A stretch of DNA of 64,000 nt, taken from NCBI RefSeq assembly GCF_003003095.1, contig NZ_PVTT01000002.1, positions 372,001 through 436,000 of the forward strand. The letters run 5' to 3'. Of the stretch, positions 1 through 7,880 are shown piece by piece. Both the position numbers and the translations under genes were made by a program. The notes beneath the pieces were generated by a model. That model was not told the DNA's origin, did no database searches, and saw only the letters and a program-made list of their open reading frames with translations. The stretch is from Hasllibacter halocynthiae (lineage in GTDB: Bacteria > Pseudomonadota > Alphaproteobacteria > Rhodobacterales > Rhodobacteraceae). The number at the start of each line of letters is the position of its first letter. Position 1 is the first letter of the stretch.

Positions 1-627
1 GTCCTGCCGCCGCCCCAGCAGGAGGAGGCGGTCGTCGGCCTCCAGCGTGCAGGGCTCGACGTCCGAGCCGACGTACTCCGTCCCCCGCATCACCCCGAGG
101 CAGCGCAGCTGCCGCCGTTCGAGGTGCAGCGCGCCGACGCCTCGGCCGCGCAGGGCGTCCGGGACAGTGAAGTTCACCACCGTGTAGCCGTTCCCGAGCG
201 AGAGGTAGTCGCGCACGAGGGGGTTGTGCAGCACCTGCGCGAGGTGGCGGCCCACCTCCTCCTCGGGGTGGATGATCCGGTCGACGCCCAGCTTCGAGAG
301 GATCCGGTGATGCGTGCGCGAGGTCGCCTTGGCCCAGACGGTCGGCACCCCGAGCAGGCGGCAGTTGATCGCCGCCATGACCGAGGATTCGAGATCGCTC
401 GCCATACCGATCACGGCGACGTCGGCGTCGGCCACCCCCGCCTCGCGCAGCGCGTCGTCCGACCGGGCGTCCGCGATCACCGCCTGGCTCAGGGCGTCGG
501 CGAGGTCGTTGACCGGCCCCTCCTTCGCGTCGATGCCCGTGACGTGGTTGCCGAATCGGCGCAGCTCGAGCGCGACGGTCCGCCCGAAGGCGCCCAGGCC
601 GATGACGGTGAAGCTGCGGCGGGCCAT
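1..627 (-). CDS. TrkA/KtrA-type NAD-binding potassium channel regulator, 3' end cut by window
   Basis: A cytosolic regulatory subunit of a Trk/Ktr potassium uptake system. It starts at an ATG (complement of 625-627) and reads without a stop for 209 codons to the left window edge, so the extreme C terminus is missing. The N terminus has a Rossmann dinucleotide-binding motif, VIGLGAFGRTVALEL at about residues 8-22, followed by an acidic residue after the second strand (GIDAKE), as in RCK-N domains. The HHRILSKLGVDRIIHPEEE stretch and the C-terminal half match the RCK-N/RCK-C architecture of KtrA/TrkA. A Trk/Ktr membrane subunit would be expected nearby, beyond the edge. The family call is firm; KtrA versus TrkA cannot be settled here. 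Confidence 0.85.
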   Translation of the reverse strand, partial: MARRSFTVIGLGAFGRTVALELRRFGNHVTGIDAKEGPVNDLADALSQAVIADARSDDALREAGVADADVAVIGMASDLESSVMAAINCRLLGVPTVWAKATSRTHHRILSKLGVDRIIHPEEEVGRHLAQVLHNPLVRDYLSLGNGYTVVNFTVPDALRGRGVGALHLERRQLRCLGVMRGTEYVGSDVEPCTLEADDRLLLLGRRQD

Positions 628-738
628 GGCCCCCTTCCGGTGTCCGGGACGCGTGGCGGTTGAACGCCGCCCCCGTGGCGCGGTTCCCAGCCCGCCCGCG
701 CCTTTCGCCGACGCCGCGGGCGGCCTATCTCCGGGGGC

Positions 739-1209
739 ATGGCCAAGTCGAAGAACCCCAACGTGAAGACCATCGCCGAGAACCGGCGCGCGCGCTACGA
801 CTACGCGATCGAGGACGACATCGAGGCGGGGATCGTCCTCGAAGGGTCCGAGGTGAAGTCCCTGCGCCAAGGCGGCACCCAGATCGCGGAGGCCTATGCC
901 GAGGTCGCGGACGGCGAGCTGTGGCTGGTTAACAGCTACATCGCCCCCTACGCACAGGCCAAGACCTTCGGCCACGAGGAGAAGCGGCGCCGCAAGCTCC
1001 TCGTGTCGAGGAAGGAGCTGTCGAACCTCTGGAACGCGACCCAGCGGCAGGGCATGACGATCGTTCCCCTGTCAATGTACTTCAACGGCAAGGGCATCGC
1101 GAAGCTTAGGGTCGGGATCGCGAAGGGCAAGAAGACCCAGGACAAGCGCCAGACCGAGGCCAAGCGCGACTGGCAGCGCCAGAAGGCCCGCCTTCTGCGC
1201 GAGCACTAG
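739..1209 (+). CDS. smpB: SsrA-binding protein SmpB
   Basis: SmpB binds tmRNA and delivers it to stalled ribosomes for trans-translation. The 156-residue product has the usual family length. It shows the N-terminal [19 protein letters not shown] segment, the [12 protein letters not shown] motif, [20 protein letters not shown], and the basic C-terminal tail ([18 protein letters not shown]) that becomes helical in the ribosome. The ATG at 739 gives the expected [20 protein letters not shown] start. It is divergent from the TrkA-type gene, with a 111-bp gap. No tmRNA gene was recognised in the window. Confidence 0.97.
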   Translation: MAKSKNPNVKTIAENRRARYDYAIEDDIEAGIVLEGSEVKSLRQGGTQIAEAYAEVADGELWLVNSYIAPYAQAKTFGHEEKRRRKLLVSRKELSNLWNATQRQGMTIVPLSMYFNGKGIAKLRVGIAKGKKTQDKRQTEAKRDWQRQKARLLREH

Positions 1210-1226
1210 CACGCTGCGCGGGTCCG

Positions 1227-1406
1227 TCAGCGGCGGTGGGGGCCGGTGCGGTGGTCCCAGGGATCGTGGCCGCCGCTCTCGGCGATGCGCAGGACGCGCT
1301 CGCGCTCGGTCGGGGGGTCGGCGGGGCGATGCGCCCGGGACGGCGCGCGGCGGCGCACGGCATGGGCGAGCATGTCGGAGATGATATTCAGCATGACGTC
1401 CTCCAT
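1227..1406 (-). CDS. Small hypothetical protein (59 aa), divergent from LysR gene
   Basis: An open frame of 60 codons including TGA, starting at ATG (complement 1404-1406). Translation begins MEDVMLNIISDMLAHAVRRR and ends GHDPWDHRTGPHRR. A second ATG lies four codons in. I do not recognise the family. The N-terminal third could be an amphipathic helix; the rest is Arg/Pro-rich. It ends 17 bp from the smpB stop (convergent) and starts 82 bp from the LysR start (divergent). A short gene opposite a LysR regulator is a common target arrangement. It could also be a chance frame in GC-rich DNA. Confidence 0.45.
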   Translation of the reverse strand: MEDVMLNIISDMLAHAVRRRAPSRAHRPADPPTERERVLRIAESGGHDPWDHRTGPHRR

Positions 1407-1422
1407 CGGGTGACTGGTCCCG

Positions 1423-1467
1423 GGATACCCGCTATCCTTGGATCGACGCGAGGAAACGAATCCTCGC
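1423..1467. promoter_or_regulatory. Two inverted repeats in the LysR divergent intergenic region (candidate operator)
   Basis: Between the 59-residue ORF and the LysR gene are GGATA-N5-TATCC (1423-1437) and GCGAGGA-N6-TCCTCGC (1448-1467). Dyads of this kind in a LysR divergent promoter are typical binding sites, and LysR proteins usually autoregulate. The second dyad ends 6 bp before the AAGGTGA ribosome-binding sequence (1473-1479) and could alternatively be an RNA hairpin. The symmetry is visible; the operator role is inference. Confidence 0.4.
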
Positions 1468-1488
1468 CGTTGTAAGGTGAGCTACAGG

Positions 1489-2364
1489 ATGGATTGGAAG
1501 CGCGTCCCCTCCCTCGCCGCGCTGCGCGCCTTCGAGGCGGCGGCGCGCACCGGCTCGCTCTCGGCGGCGGCGGGGGCGCTGAACGTGACCCATGCCGCGA
1601 TCTCGCAGCACGTCCGTGCCCTCGAGCGCGAGGTCGGGGCCGAGCTCCTCCACCGCGGCCCGCGCGGCGTCGAGGCGACGGAGACGGGCGCGACGCTGGC
1701 GGCGGCCCTCTCGGACGGCTTCGGGCGCATCGCCGCGGGGGTGGAGGCCGCGCGGCGCGCACGGGGGGTCGGGCCGCTGCGGGTCGCGGTCACGCCGACA
1801 TTCGCGGAGAACTGGCTGATGCCGCGCATCGGCCGCTTCTGGGCCGCCCATCCGGAGGTCGAGGTGGCGCTGCTGCCCTCCACGGCGCTGGCGGACCTCG
1901 CCGCGGGCAAGGCCGACGTCGCGATCCGCTCGGGCAGGGGATGGCCCGGGTCGGAATGCCTCCTCTCCGCGCGCTACGCGGTGGTCGCGGCGCCGGCGCT
2001 GGCGGCCGCGGACCCCGACCCCGCCCGGACGTGCTGGTACATCGAGCCCTATTCCGACGAGATCCGCCGCTTCGCGGAGGCGGCGGGCCTGATCGACGGG
2101 GACAGCTGCGTGCACGAGCAGCCGAGCAACGCGCTGACCCTCGCGGCGGTGCGCGCGGGGCACGGCCTCTCGGCGCAGACGCTGCCCAACGTCGAGGCCG
2201 AGCTGGCCGCCGGCACCCTCGTCGCGATCCGCATACTGGAGGAGACGGGCGCGGGCTATCACCTCGTCCCCGCGCCGGCCCCCCCGCATCCGGGGCTGAA
2301 GCCCTTCGCGGCCTGGCTGCGGCGCGAGGCGAAAGGGGTGGAAAGCGCCGGCGCGGGGGCGTAA
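1489..2364 (+). CDS. LysR-family transcriptional regulator, GcvA-like
   Basis: A 291-residue LysR-type DNA-binding regulator. The ATG at 1489 is preferred over an ATG 51 bp upstream because an AAGGTGA ribosome-binding site lies at 1473-1479 and because MDWKRVPSLAALRAFEAAAR is the standard N terminus. The winged helix-turn-helix occupies about residues 20-42 (GSLSAAAGALNVTHAAISQH). The effector domain begins near residue 90, and AENWLMPRIGRFWAAHPEV is typical of the GcvA/AmpR-like branch. It is divergent from the 59-residue ORF and lies 27 bp upstream of the sulfurtransferase gene, either of which could be a target. The effector cannot be read from the sequence. Confidence 0.9.
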   Translation: MDWKRVPSLAALRAFEAAARTGSLSAAAGALNVTHAAISQHVRALEREVGAELLHRGPRGVEATETGATLAAALSDGFGRIAAGVEAARRARGVGPLRVAVTPTFAENWLMPRIGRFWAAHPEVEVALLPSTALADLAAGKADVAIRSGRGWPGSECLLSARYAVVAAPALAAADPDPARTCWYIEPYSDEIRRFAEAAGLIDGDSCVHEQPSNALTLAAVRAGHGLSAQTLPNVEAELAAGTLVAIRILEETGAGYHLVPAPAPPHPGLKPFAAWLRREAKGVESAGAGA

Positions 2365-2391
2365 CCGCCCCCCGGACCCCGGAGGCGCGAC

Positions 2392-3246
2392 ATGGACGAC
2401 CCGACCACCCTCGTCTCGACCGGCTGGCTGGCTGACCGTCTGGAGGACCCCGACCTCCGGGTGCTCGACGCGTCCTGGCACATGCCGGCCGAGGGGCGGG
2501 ACGCCCGGGCCGAGTTCGACGGGGCCCACATCCCCGGCGCGCGCTTCTTCGACATCGACGCGATCAGCGACCCGCGCTCGGGCCTGCCGCACATGGCGCC
2601 CGAGCCCCGCGAGTTCGGGGCGCAGGCCGCCCGGCTGGGCGTCGGGGAGGCGGACCGGGTCGTGGTCTACGACGCGTCGGGCGTGTTCTCGGCGCCGCGC
2701 GCCTGGTGGCTCTTCCGCCTGATGGGCCATCGCGACGTGGCCGTCCTGGACGGCGGGCTGCCCAAGTGGCTGGCGGAGGGACGCCCCGTGACCGGCGGCG
2801 CGGCGGCGCCTGCGCGCGAGCGGGCCGCCCCCGCACGGCGCCGGGACGGGATCTACGCCGACGCGGCCCGGGTGGCGGACGCGCTGAAGCGGGGCGACCG
2901 GCAGGTGGTCGACGCCCGCGCGCCCGCCCGCTTCCGGGGCGAGAAGGCCGAGCCGCGGCCGGGGCTGCGCGCCGGGCACATGCCGGGCGCGCGCAACGTG
3001 CCCTTCGGCACGCTGCTGAACCCGGACGGCACGATGAAGGATCCCGCGGGCCTGCGCGCGGCCTTCGAGGCGGGGGGCGTGGACCCCGCCCGCCCGGCGA
3101 TCACGACCTGCGGCTCGGGGATCACGGCGGCGGTGCTGTCGCTGGCCTTCGCGCGGCTGGGGAACGAGGACGTGGCGCTCTACGACGGCTCCTGGGCCGA
3201 GTGGGGCATGGAGAGCGGCGGGGACGTCGCCACCGGAGAGGCCTGA
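2392..3246 (+). CDS. sseA: 3-mercaptopyruvate sulfurtransferase
   Basis: A 284-residue two-domain rhodanese-superfamily enzyme that moves the sulfane sulfur of 3-mercaptopyruvate to a thiol, cyanide or thioredoxin. The inactive N-terminal domain (about 1-140) has the VLDASWHMP and DGAHIPGARFFDIDAISD segments. The C-terminal domain carries the active loop CGSGITA with the catalytic Cys near residue 240; CGSG(V/I)TA distinguishes mercaptopyruvate sulfurtransferases from thiosulfate rhodaneses. A ribosome-binding GGAGG precedes the ATG. The stop is followed immediately by the ATG of the aminotransferase gene, so the two are probably translationally coupled. Confidence 0.93.
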   Translation: MDDPTTLVSTGWLADRLEDPDLRVLDASWHMPAEGRDARAEFDGAHIPGARFFDIDAISDPRSGLPHMAPEPREFGAQAARLGVGEADRVVVYDASGVFSAPRAWWLFRLMGHRDVAVLDGGLPKWLAEGRPVTGGAAAPARERAAPARRRDGIYADAARVADALKRGDRQVVDARAPARFRGEKAEPRPGLRAGHMPGARNVPFGTLLNPDGTMKDPAGLRAAFEAGGVDPARPAITTCGSGITAAVLSLAFARLGNEDVALYDGSWAEWGMESGGDVATGEA

Positions 3247-4407
3247 ATGCTGGAGAAACTGCGCCCGCAGCCCGAGGACAAGATCATCGCCCTCTCGGGG
3301 ATGTTCCGCGCCGACGAGCGCCCGGGGAAGGTTGACCTCGGGGTCGGGGTCTACAAGGACGCGGAAGGACGCACGCCGATCTTCCGCGCGATCAAGGCGG
3401 CCGAAGGCCGGGTGCACCGGCGGCAGGACACGAAGGCCTACACGACGCTCGCCGGCGATCCGGCCTTCGCCGACGCGATGATCCGGCTGATCCTGGGCGA
3501 GCGGCCCGGGGGCGCGGCCGCCATCGCCACGCCGGGCGGGACGGGCGCGGTCCACGCCGCGCTGGAGCTGGCCCGGTCGGCCAATCCGGACCTGACCCTC
3601 CGGCTTCCCGCGCCGACATGGCCGAACCACCCCGCGATCGCCCGGCACCTGGGGATCAAGGCGCGGGAGTACCGCTATTTCGACGGCGGCACGGTCGACA
3701 TGGACGGGATGCTCGAGGACATCGCGAAGGCGCGCCCGGGGGACGTCGTCCTGCTGCACGGGTGCTGCCACAACCCCACGGGCGCCAACCCCGCGCGCGA
3801 GGACTGGCCGCGCATCGCCCGGGCGGTGCGCCGGGCGGGCGCGACGGCGATGGTGGACCTGGCCTATCAGGGCTTCGGCGACGGGCTGGAGGAGGACGCG
3901 CTCTTTACCCGGATGCTGGCGGCCGAGCTGCCCGAGCTGCTGATCGCGGCGTCCTGCTCGAAGAACTTCGGCATCTACCGCGAGCGCACGGGCGTGCTGA
4001 TCGCGCTGTCGGGCGACCCCGGGCTGACGCAGGCGAACATGGCCTCGCTGAACCGGCTGAACTTCTCCTTCCCGCCCGACTGGGGCGCGCGGCTGGTGAC
4101 GGAGGTCCTGGACGACGAGGCGCTGCGCGCCGACTGGCAGGCCGAGCTGGAGGGGATGCGCGAGGGCATGCTCGGCCTGCGGCGGGCGCTGGCGGACGCC
4201 TTGCGGGCGCGCACCAACTCGGACCGGTTCGACTTCGTGGCGGGGCACCGGGGCATGTTCTCGCGGCTGGGGCTGACGCCCGAGCAGGTGCGCCGCCTGC
4301 GCGAGGAGCACGCGATCTACATGATCGGAGACAGCCGGATGAACGTGGCGGGGCTGAACGCGCGCACGGTCGACACCCTGGCGGAGGCTGTCGCCAAGGT
4401 CCTGTGA
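3247..4407 (+). CDS. Aromatic/aspartate aminotransferase, class I (TyrB/AspC type)
   Basis: A 386-residue PLP-dependent fold-type I aminotransferase. PLP-binding landmarks: HGCCHNPTGANP, VDLAYQGFGDGLEED and SCSKNFGIYRERTG, with the Schiff-base lysine at about residue 239. The N-terminal MLEKLRPQPEDKIIAL and GVGVYKD segments are typical of the AspC/TyrB subgroup, which transaminates aspartate, tyrosine, phenylalanine and in some cases cysteine. The start codon abuts the sseA stop, and the persulfide dioxygenase gene follows 37 bp later. That context suggests conversion of cysteine to 3-mercaptopyruvate, the SseA substrate, but aromatic specificity is equally compatible. Confidence 0.9.
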   Translation: MLEKLRPQPEDKIIALSGMFRADERPGKVDLGVGVYKDAEGRTPIFRAIKAAEGRVHRRQDTKAYTTLAGDPAFADAMIRLILGERPGGAAAIATPGGTGAVHAALELARSANPDLTLRLPAPTWPNHPAIARHLGIKAREYRYFDGGTVDMDGMLEDIAKARPGDVVLLHGCCHNPTGANPAREDWPRIARAVRRAGATAMVDLAYQGFGDGLEEDALFTRMLAAELPELLIAASCSKNFGIYRERTGVLIALSGDPGLTQANMASLNRLNFSFPPDWGARLVTEVLDDEALRADWQAELEGMREGMLGLRRALADALRARTNSDRFDFVAGHRGMFSRLGLTPEQVRRLREEHAIYMIGDSRMNVAGLNARTVDTLAEAVAKVL

Positions 4408-4444
4408 TCTGCGCTAGCCTCGCCCCGAGCGGAGGAGGCGGGCC

Positions 4445-5341
4445 ATGCGCATCAGCGAGAGCCGCGGCCGGGGAAGCCCCCGCGTGGCGGGCTTCCACGA
4501 GCCCGAGACGGGCAGCGTCCAGTACGTCGCCGCCTGCACCGCGACGGGGCGGTGCATGATCGTGGACCCCGTGCAGGGGTACGACCCGGCCTCGGCCGCC
4601 ACTTCGTTCGAGCTCGTCCGCCCCCTTCTGGACTGGATCCGCGCGGAGGGGCTGGAGGTGGAGTGGGTGCTCGACACCCACCCGCACGCCGACCACCTCT
4701 CGGCCGCGGACTTCGTGCGGGGGCGGACCGGCGCGCGGGCGGGCACGGGTGCGCGGGTGCGGGACGTCGCGGCGATCTGGGGCGGGCTCTACGGCGCGCC
4801 GATGGAGCCGGAGGGCGCCTGGGACCGCCTCTTCGAGGACGGCGAGACGTTCGGGATCGGCGAATGCGAGGTGCGCGTCATGCTGCACCCCGGGCACACG
4901 CTGGCGTCGGTCACGTTCCTGATGGGTGACGCGGCCTTCGTGCACGACACGTTCATGGGCGCGCCCGCGACGGGCATCGCGCGCTGCGACTTTCCCGGCG
5001 GATCGGCCGGGGCGATGTGGGATTCGCTGCGCTCGATCCTCGCGCTGCCGGGGGCGACGCGCCTCTTCGTGGGGCACGACTACCCCTCGGGCCGCGAAGC
5101 CGAATGGGAGAGCGACGTCGCCACGGAGGCCGCGCGCAACCCCCACCTGCAGGAGGGGCGCGAGGCCTTCGTGGCATGGCGCGAGGCGCGGGACCGGACG
5201 CTGCCGCTGCCCGCGCGGATGCTGGCGGCGCTGCAGGTGAACCTTCACGCGGGGCGGCTGCCGCAGGACGGCGTGCTGCGGATCCCGCTGGACCGATTCC
5301 CCGAAGAGGAAGGAGGACCCGATGCGGACCGAGCGGACTGA
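4445..5341 (+). CDS. MBL-fold persulfide dioxygenase-like protein (ETHE1/Blh type)
   Basis: A 298-residue metallo-beta-lactamase-fold protein. The metal-binding signature HPHADH is at residues 79-84 within VLDTHPHADHLSAAD, with later ligands in MLHPGHTLASVTF, FVHDTFMG and FVGHDYPSGR. HPGHT...HDxxxG and GHDYP are characteristic of the ETHE1/Blh persulfide dioxygenase branch, which oxidises glutathione persulfide to sulfite with O2, rather than of hydrolytic lactamases. It overlaps the rhodanese gene by 20 bp, the same pairing seen in other Blh/BigR-type loci. No BigR/ArsR-type repressor gene is adjacent. Family assignment is firm; the substrate is inferred. Confidence 0.85.
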   Translation: MRISESRGRGSPRVAGFHEPETGSVQYVAACTATGRCMIVDPVQGYDPASAATSFELVRPLLDWIRAEGLEVEWVLDTHPHADHLSAADFVRGRTGARAGTGARVRDVAAIWGGLYGAPMEPEGAWDRLFEDGETFGIGECEVRVMLHPGHTLASVTFLMGDAAFVHDTFMGAPATGIARCDFPGGSAGAMWDSLRSILALPGATRLFVGHDYPSGREAEWESDVATEAARNPHLQEGREAFVAWREARDRTLPLPARMLAALQVNLHAGRLPQDGVLRIPLDRFPEEEGGPDADRAD

Positions 5342-5696
5342 GCGCGGCACCCTGGAGACATGGACCCCCGAGGAGGTGCGCGCCGGGATGGAGCGCGGCG
5401 AGGTGGTTCTGGTCGACGTGCGCACCCCGCAGGAATACGCCCTCGAGCACGTTCCGGGCGCCCTCCTGATGCCGATGCAGGAGGTGGGGGAGGCGGTGAT
5501 CCCCGGCGACCCCGATGGGCAGAGGGTCGTGTTCCACTGCGCCGCCGGCGCGCGCTCGGGCAAGGTCGCGGAGGTCGCGCTGGCCCGCGGGCGGGGCGTG
5601 GCGGCGCACATGGAGGGGGGGTTCGGGGCCTGGAAGGGGGCGAAGCTGCCGACGGTGGCCATCGACCCCGCGACGGGCGCCCCGAAGGGCGCCTGA
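5322..5696 (+). CDS. Single-domain rhodanese-like sulfurtransferase
   Basis: A 124-residue protein made of one rhodanese domain: LVDVRTPQEYALEHVPGALLMPM at about 30-52, the catalytic Cys73 in VVFHCAAGARSG, and GGFGAWKGAKLPT near the end. There is no signal peptide, so it is cytoplasmic. The gene overlaps the end of the dioxygenase gene by 20 bp, implying translational coupling. In such pairs the rhodanese can make thiosulfate from sulfite and a persulfide. It is the last gene of the sulfur run and is followed by a strong hairpin. Confidence 0.88.
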   Translation: MRTERTERGTLETWTPEEVRAGMERGEVVLVDVRTPQEYALEHVPGALLMPMQEVGEAVIPGDPDGQRVVFHCAAGARSGKVAEVALARGRGVAAHMEGGFGAWKGAKLPTVAIDPATGAPKGA

Positions 5697-5751
5697 GGGG
5701 CGCCGCGGCCCCGAGGGGTGGCGTCCGCCGAGAGGGTTCGTCGCACGAGAA

Positions 5752-5780
5752 GGCCCCGGGCGCGCACGGCGCCCGGGGCC
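5752..5780. terminator. Perfect 12-bp hairpin between convergent genes (candidate bidirectional terminator)
   Basis: GGCCCCGGGCGC (5752-5763), a 5-base loop GCACG, then GCGCCCGGGGCC (5769-5780): a fully paired 12-bp stem. It lies 56 bp after the rhodanese stop and 55 bp after the convergently read amtB stop. There is no clear T-run on either side, so termination strength is uncertain, but position and symmetry fit a shared terminator. Confidence 0.55.
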
Positions 5781-5834
5781 GGGACGGGGGCGGCGGGGGG
5801 AGGGTCCCGCCGGCTTTCCCCCCGGGGTGCCGCG

Positions 5835-7223
5835 TCAGCCGCGGGCGAACTCGGGATAGGCCTCCATCCCCAGCTCGGCGGTGTCGAGCCCGCTCGCCTC
5901 GGCCTCCTCGGAGACGCGGATCCCGGCGACGGCCTTCAGCACCAGCCAGAGCACCAGAGAGACCGCGAAGACGAAGGCGCCCACCGCGGCGATGCCGATG
6001 GCCTGGGTCGCGAGCTGGGCGCCGAGGGACGCCACCTCGCCCGTCTCCTCGCCGTCCGGGCCGAGGATCGCGGCCCGGGTGTGGACGGCGACGACGAGCG
6101 TGCCCCAGATGCCGGCGAGAAGGTGCACGGGGATCGCGCCCACCACGTCGTCGATCTTGAACCGGTCAAGCATGGGAACGGCCAGCACCACGATCACCCC
6201 GCCCACCGCGCCGATCCAGAGCGCGCCGAAGAGCGTCGGCGCCAGGGGCTCGGCCGTGATGGAGACGAGGCCCGCGAGGGCGCCGTTCAGCACCATGGTC
6301 AGATCGACCTTGCCGTACATCGCCTGCGTCAGCACCAGCGCGGCCACCGCGCCCGCCGAGGCCGCCATGTTGGTGTTGGCGAAGATGCGCGAGACGTCCG
6401 CGACGTCGCCGGCCGACCCCATGGCGAGCTGCGAGCCGCCGTTGAAGCCGAACCAGCCGAGCCAGAGGATGAACATCCCCAACGTCGCCAGCGCGAGGTT
6501 CGAGCCGGGCATCGGGTTCACCCGCCCGCCCGCGTACTTCCCCAGGCGCGGCCCGAGCACGAGCGCGCCGGCGAGCGCGGCCCAGCCCCCGACCGAGTGC
6601 ACCACCGTCGAGCCCGCGAAGTCCTGGAACCCCAGGGCGTCGAGCCAGCCGCCGCCCCATTTCCACGAGGCCTGCAGCGGGTAGATGAAGCCCGTCAGGA
6701 CGACCACGAAGGCGAGGAACGGCCAGAGCTTGATCCGCTCGGCCAGGGCGCCCGAGACGATGGAGGCGGTGGCAGCGCAGAACATGAGCTGGAAGAAGAA
6801 GTCCGAGCCCGTGGAGGCGTAGCCCGGATCGTCCGCGTCCGCGAGCGAGACGCCCACCCCCTCGAGCACCCCGGCGGCGGGGAAGAGGCCGGAGAACCAG
6901 CCGTCGACCGCCCATTCGCCCAAGGGATACATGAGGTTGTAGCCGATCGCCCAGTAGGCGATCGCCGCCAGCGAGAAGAGGCCGACGTTCTTCGTCAGCT
7001 GCATCGCGACGTTCTTCGAGCGCACGAGCCCCGCCTCGAGCATGGCGAAGCCCGCCGCCATGAAGAAGACGAGGAAGCCGCCGATCAGGAAGAGCAGCGT
7101 GTTGAGGATCCAGACCACCTCGTCCGAGACGCCCTGGGCGAGGGTCGCGGTCTCGACCCCCTGGGCGGCGACGGCCCCCGGCGCGAGGGCCAGGGCGGCG
7201 ATGATGAAATGCTTTTTCGTCAT
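5835..7223 (-). CDS. amtB: Ammonium transporter AmtB
   Basis: A 462-residue Amt/Rh-family ammonium channel of the inner membrane. The N terminus MTKKHFIIAALALAPGAVAAQG is a cleavable signal peptide, followed by 11 predicted membrane segments. The conserved first-helix region is visible, and the twin pore histidines fall in VVHSVGGWAALAG and in IPVHLLAGIWG. The frame stays open far upstream of this ATG, but MTKK... directly downstream of glnK is the natural start. The spacing to glnK is 14 bp on the same strand, the standard glnK-amtB operon in which GlnK plugs the channel when ammonium is plentiful. Confidence 0.95.
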   Translation of the reverse strand: MTKKHFIIAALALAPGAVAAQGVETATLAQGVSDEVVWILNTLLFLIGGFLVFFMAAGFAMLEAGLVRSKNVAMQLTKNVGLFSLAAIAYWAIGYNLMYPLGEWAVDGWFSGLFPAAGVLEGVGVSLADADDPGYASTGSDFFFQLMFCAATASIVSGALAERIKLWPFLAFVVVLTGFIYPLQASWKWGGGWLDALGFQDFAGSTVVHSVGGWAALAGALVLGPRLGKYAGGRVNPMPGSNLALATLGMFILWLGWFGFNGGSQLAMGSAGDVADVSRIFANTNMAASAGAVAALVLTQAMYGKVDLTMVLNGALAGLVSITAEPLAPTLFGALWIGAVGGVIVVLAVPMLDRFKIDDVVGAIPVHLLAGIWGTLVVAVHTRAAILGPDGEETGEVASLGAQLATQAIGIAAVGAFVFAVSLVLWLVLKAVAGIRVSEEAEASGLDTAELGMEAYPEFARG

Positions 7224-7237
7224 GGGATTGTCTTTCC

Positions 7238-7576
7238 TCAGATCGCGTCTTCGCCGGTCTCGCCGGTGCGGACGCGAACGGCCGCCTCGACGGGAAGGAC
7301 GAAGATCTTGCCGTCGCCGATCTTGTCGGTGCGGGCGGTGGACTGGATGGTCTCGACGACCTGTTCCGCGAGGGCCGAGGGGACCACGATCTCGAGGCGG
7401 ACCTTCGGCACGAAGTTCACGGCGTATTCGGCGCCGCGGTAGATCTCGGTGTGGCCGGATTGCGAGCCGAAGCCCTTGATCTCGGACACCATCATGCCGC
7501 GCACCCCGATGGCGGTCAGCGCCTCGCGCACCTCCTCGAGCTTGAACGGCTTGATCGCTGCGATGATGAGTCTCAC
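7238..7576 (-). CDS. glnK: Nitrogen regulatory protein P-II (GlnK)
   Basis: A 112-residue PII signal protein that binds ATP/ADP and 2-oxoglutarate and is uridylylated by GlnD, also encoded in this window. The start is a GTG (complement 7574-7576) preceded by an AGGGGGAAGA ribosome-binding sequence. This gives RLIIAAIKPFKLEEVREAL, the usual PII N terminus, and the usual family length. The T-loop carries the modifiable Tyr51 in YRGAEYAVNF, and GDGKIFVLPVEAAVRVRTGE is the PII C-terminal signature. An upstream ATG at 7645 would add an atypical Gly/Pro-rich extension and is rejected. The partnership with amtB downstream favours GlnK over GlnB. Confidence 0.95.
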   Translation of the reverse strand: MRLIIAAIKPFKLEEVREALTAIGVRGMMVSEIKGFGSQSGHTEIYRGAEYAVNFVPKVRLEIVVPSALAEQVVETIQSTARTDKIGDGKIFVLPVEAAVRVRTGETGEDAI

Positions 7577-7880
7577 GTCTTCCCCCTGCCGGGCGTGGCC
7601 GGATCGGCGCCCCGCCGAAGGGGGGCCGGGGCCCGCGCTTTTCACGGAAGGGAGAAGGCCCGCCGCCGGGGCCGCGCGGCAACGGCCGGGCGGGGCGGAC
7701 GGGGCCGGGAGCGCGGTACGTTGACGGAATATTAGGCAATCGCGCGCGATTGCCCGTTTTCAGGGCGGTGCGCGAACGCACGGTGCCGTTACGGCCCGTT
7801 AACCCCGGCCTGACATTATGGGCCGCGAGCGGTAGAATCATCCTTCGGGACATCGGGCGGGAAGCGGGGCGGGAAGCGGC
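7577..7880. promoter_or_regulatory. 304-bp divergent promoter region between glnK and the PBP gene, with a perfect 20-bp palindrome
   Basis: This non-coding gap must contain the promoters for glnK-amtB (leftward) and the penicillin-binding protein (rightward). Its outstanding element is a perfect palindrome at 7735-7754 made of GGCAATCGCG and its reverse complement CGCGATTGCC, about 160 bp upstream of the glnK start. The local sequence (7721-7751) is AT-richer than its surroundings. I found no convincing sigma-54 element (TGGCAC-N5-TTGC type) on the minus strand. The palindrome is a candidate site for NtrC or another dimeric regulator, but no exact consensus match is claimed. Confidence 0.5.

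Noticed and set aside
1432-4311. A 959-codon minus-strand open frame across LysR, sseA and the aminotransferase
   Set aside because: Same composition artefact; all three sense genes show full family motifs.
7600-7760. Sigma-54 promoter for glnK
   Set aside because: No TGGCAC-N5-TTGC-like pair was found on the minus strand with acceptable match; GC-rich partial matches were ignored.
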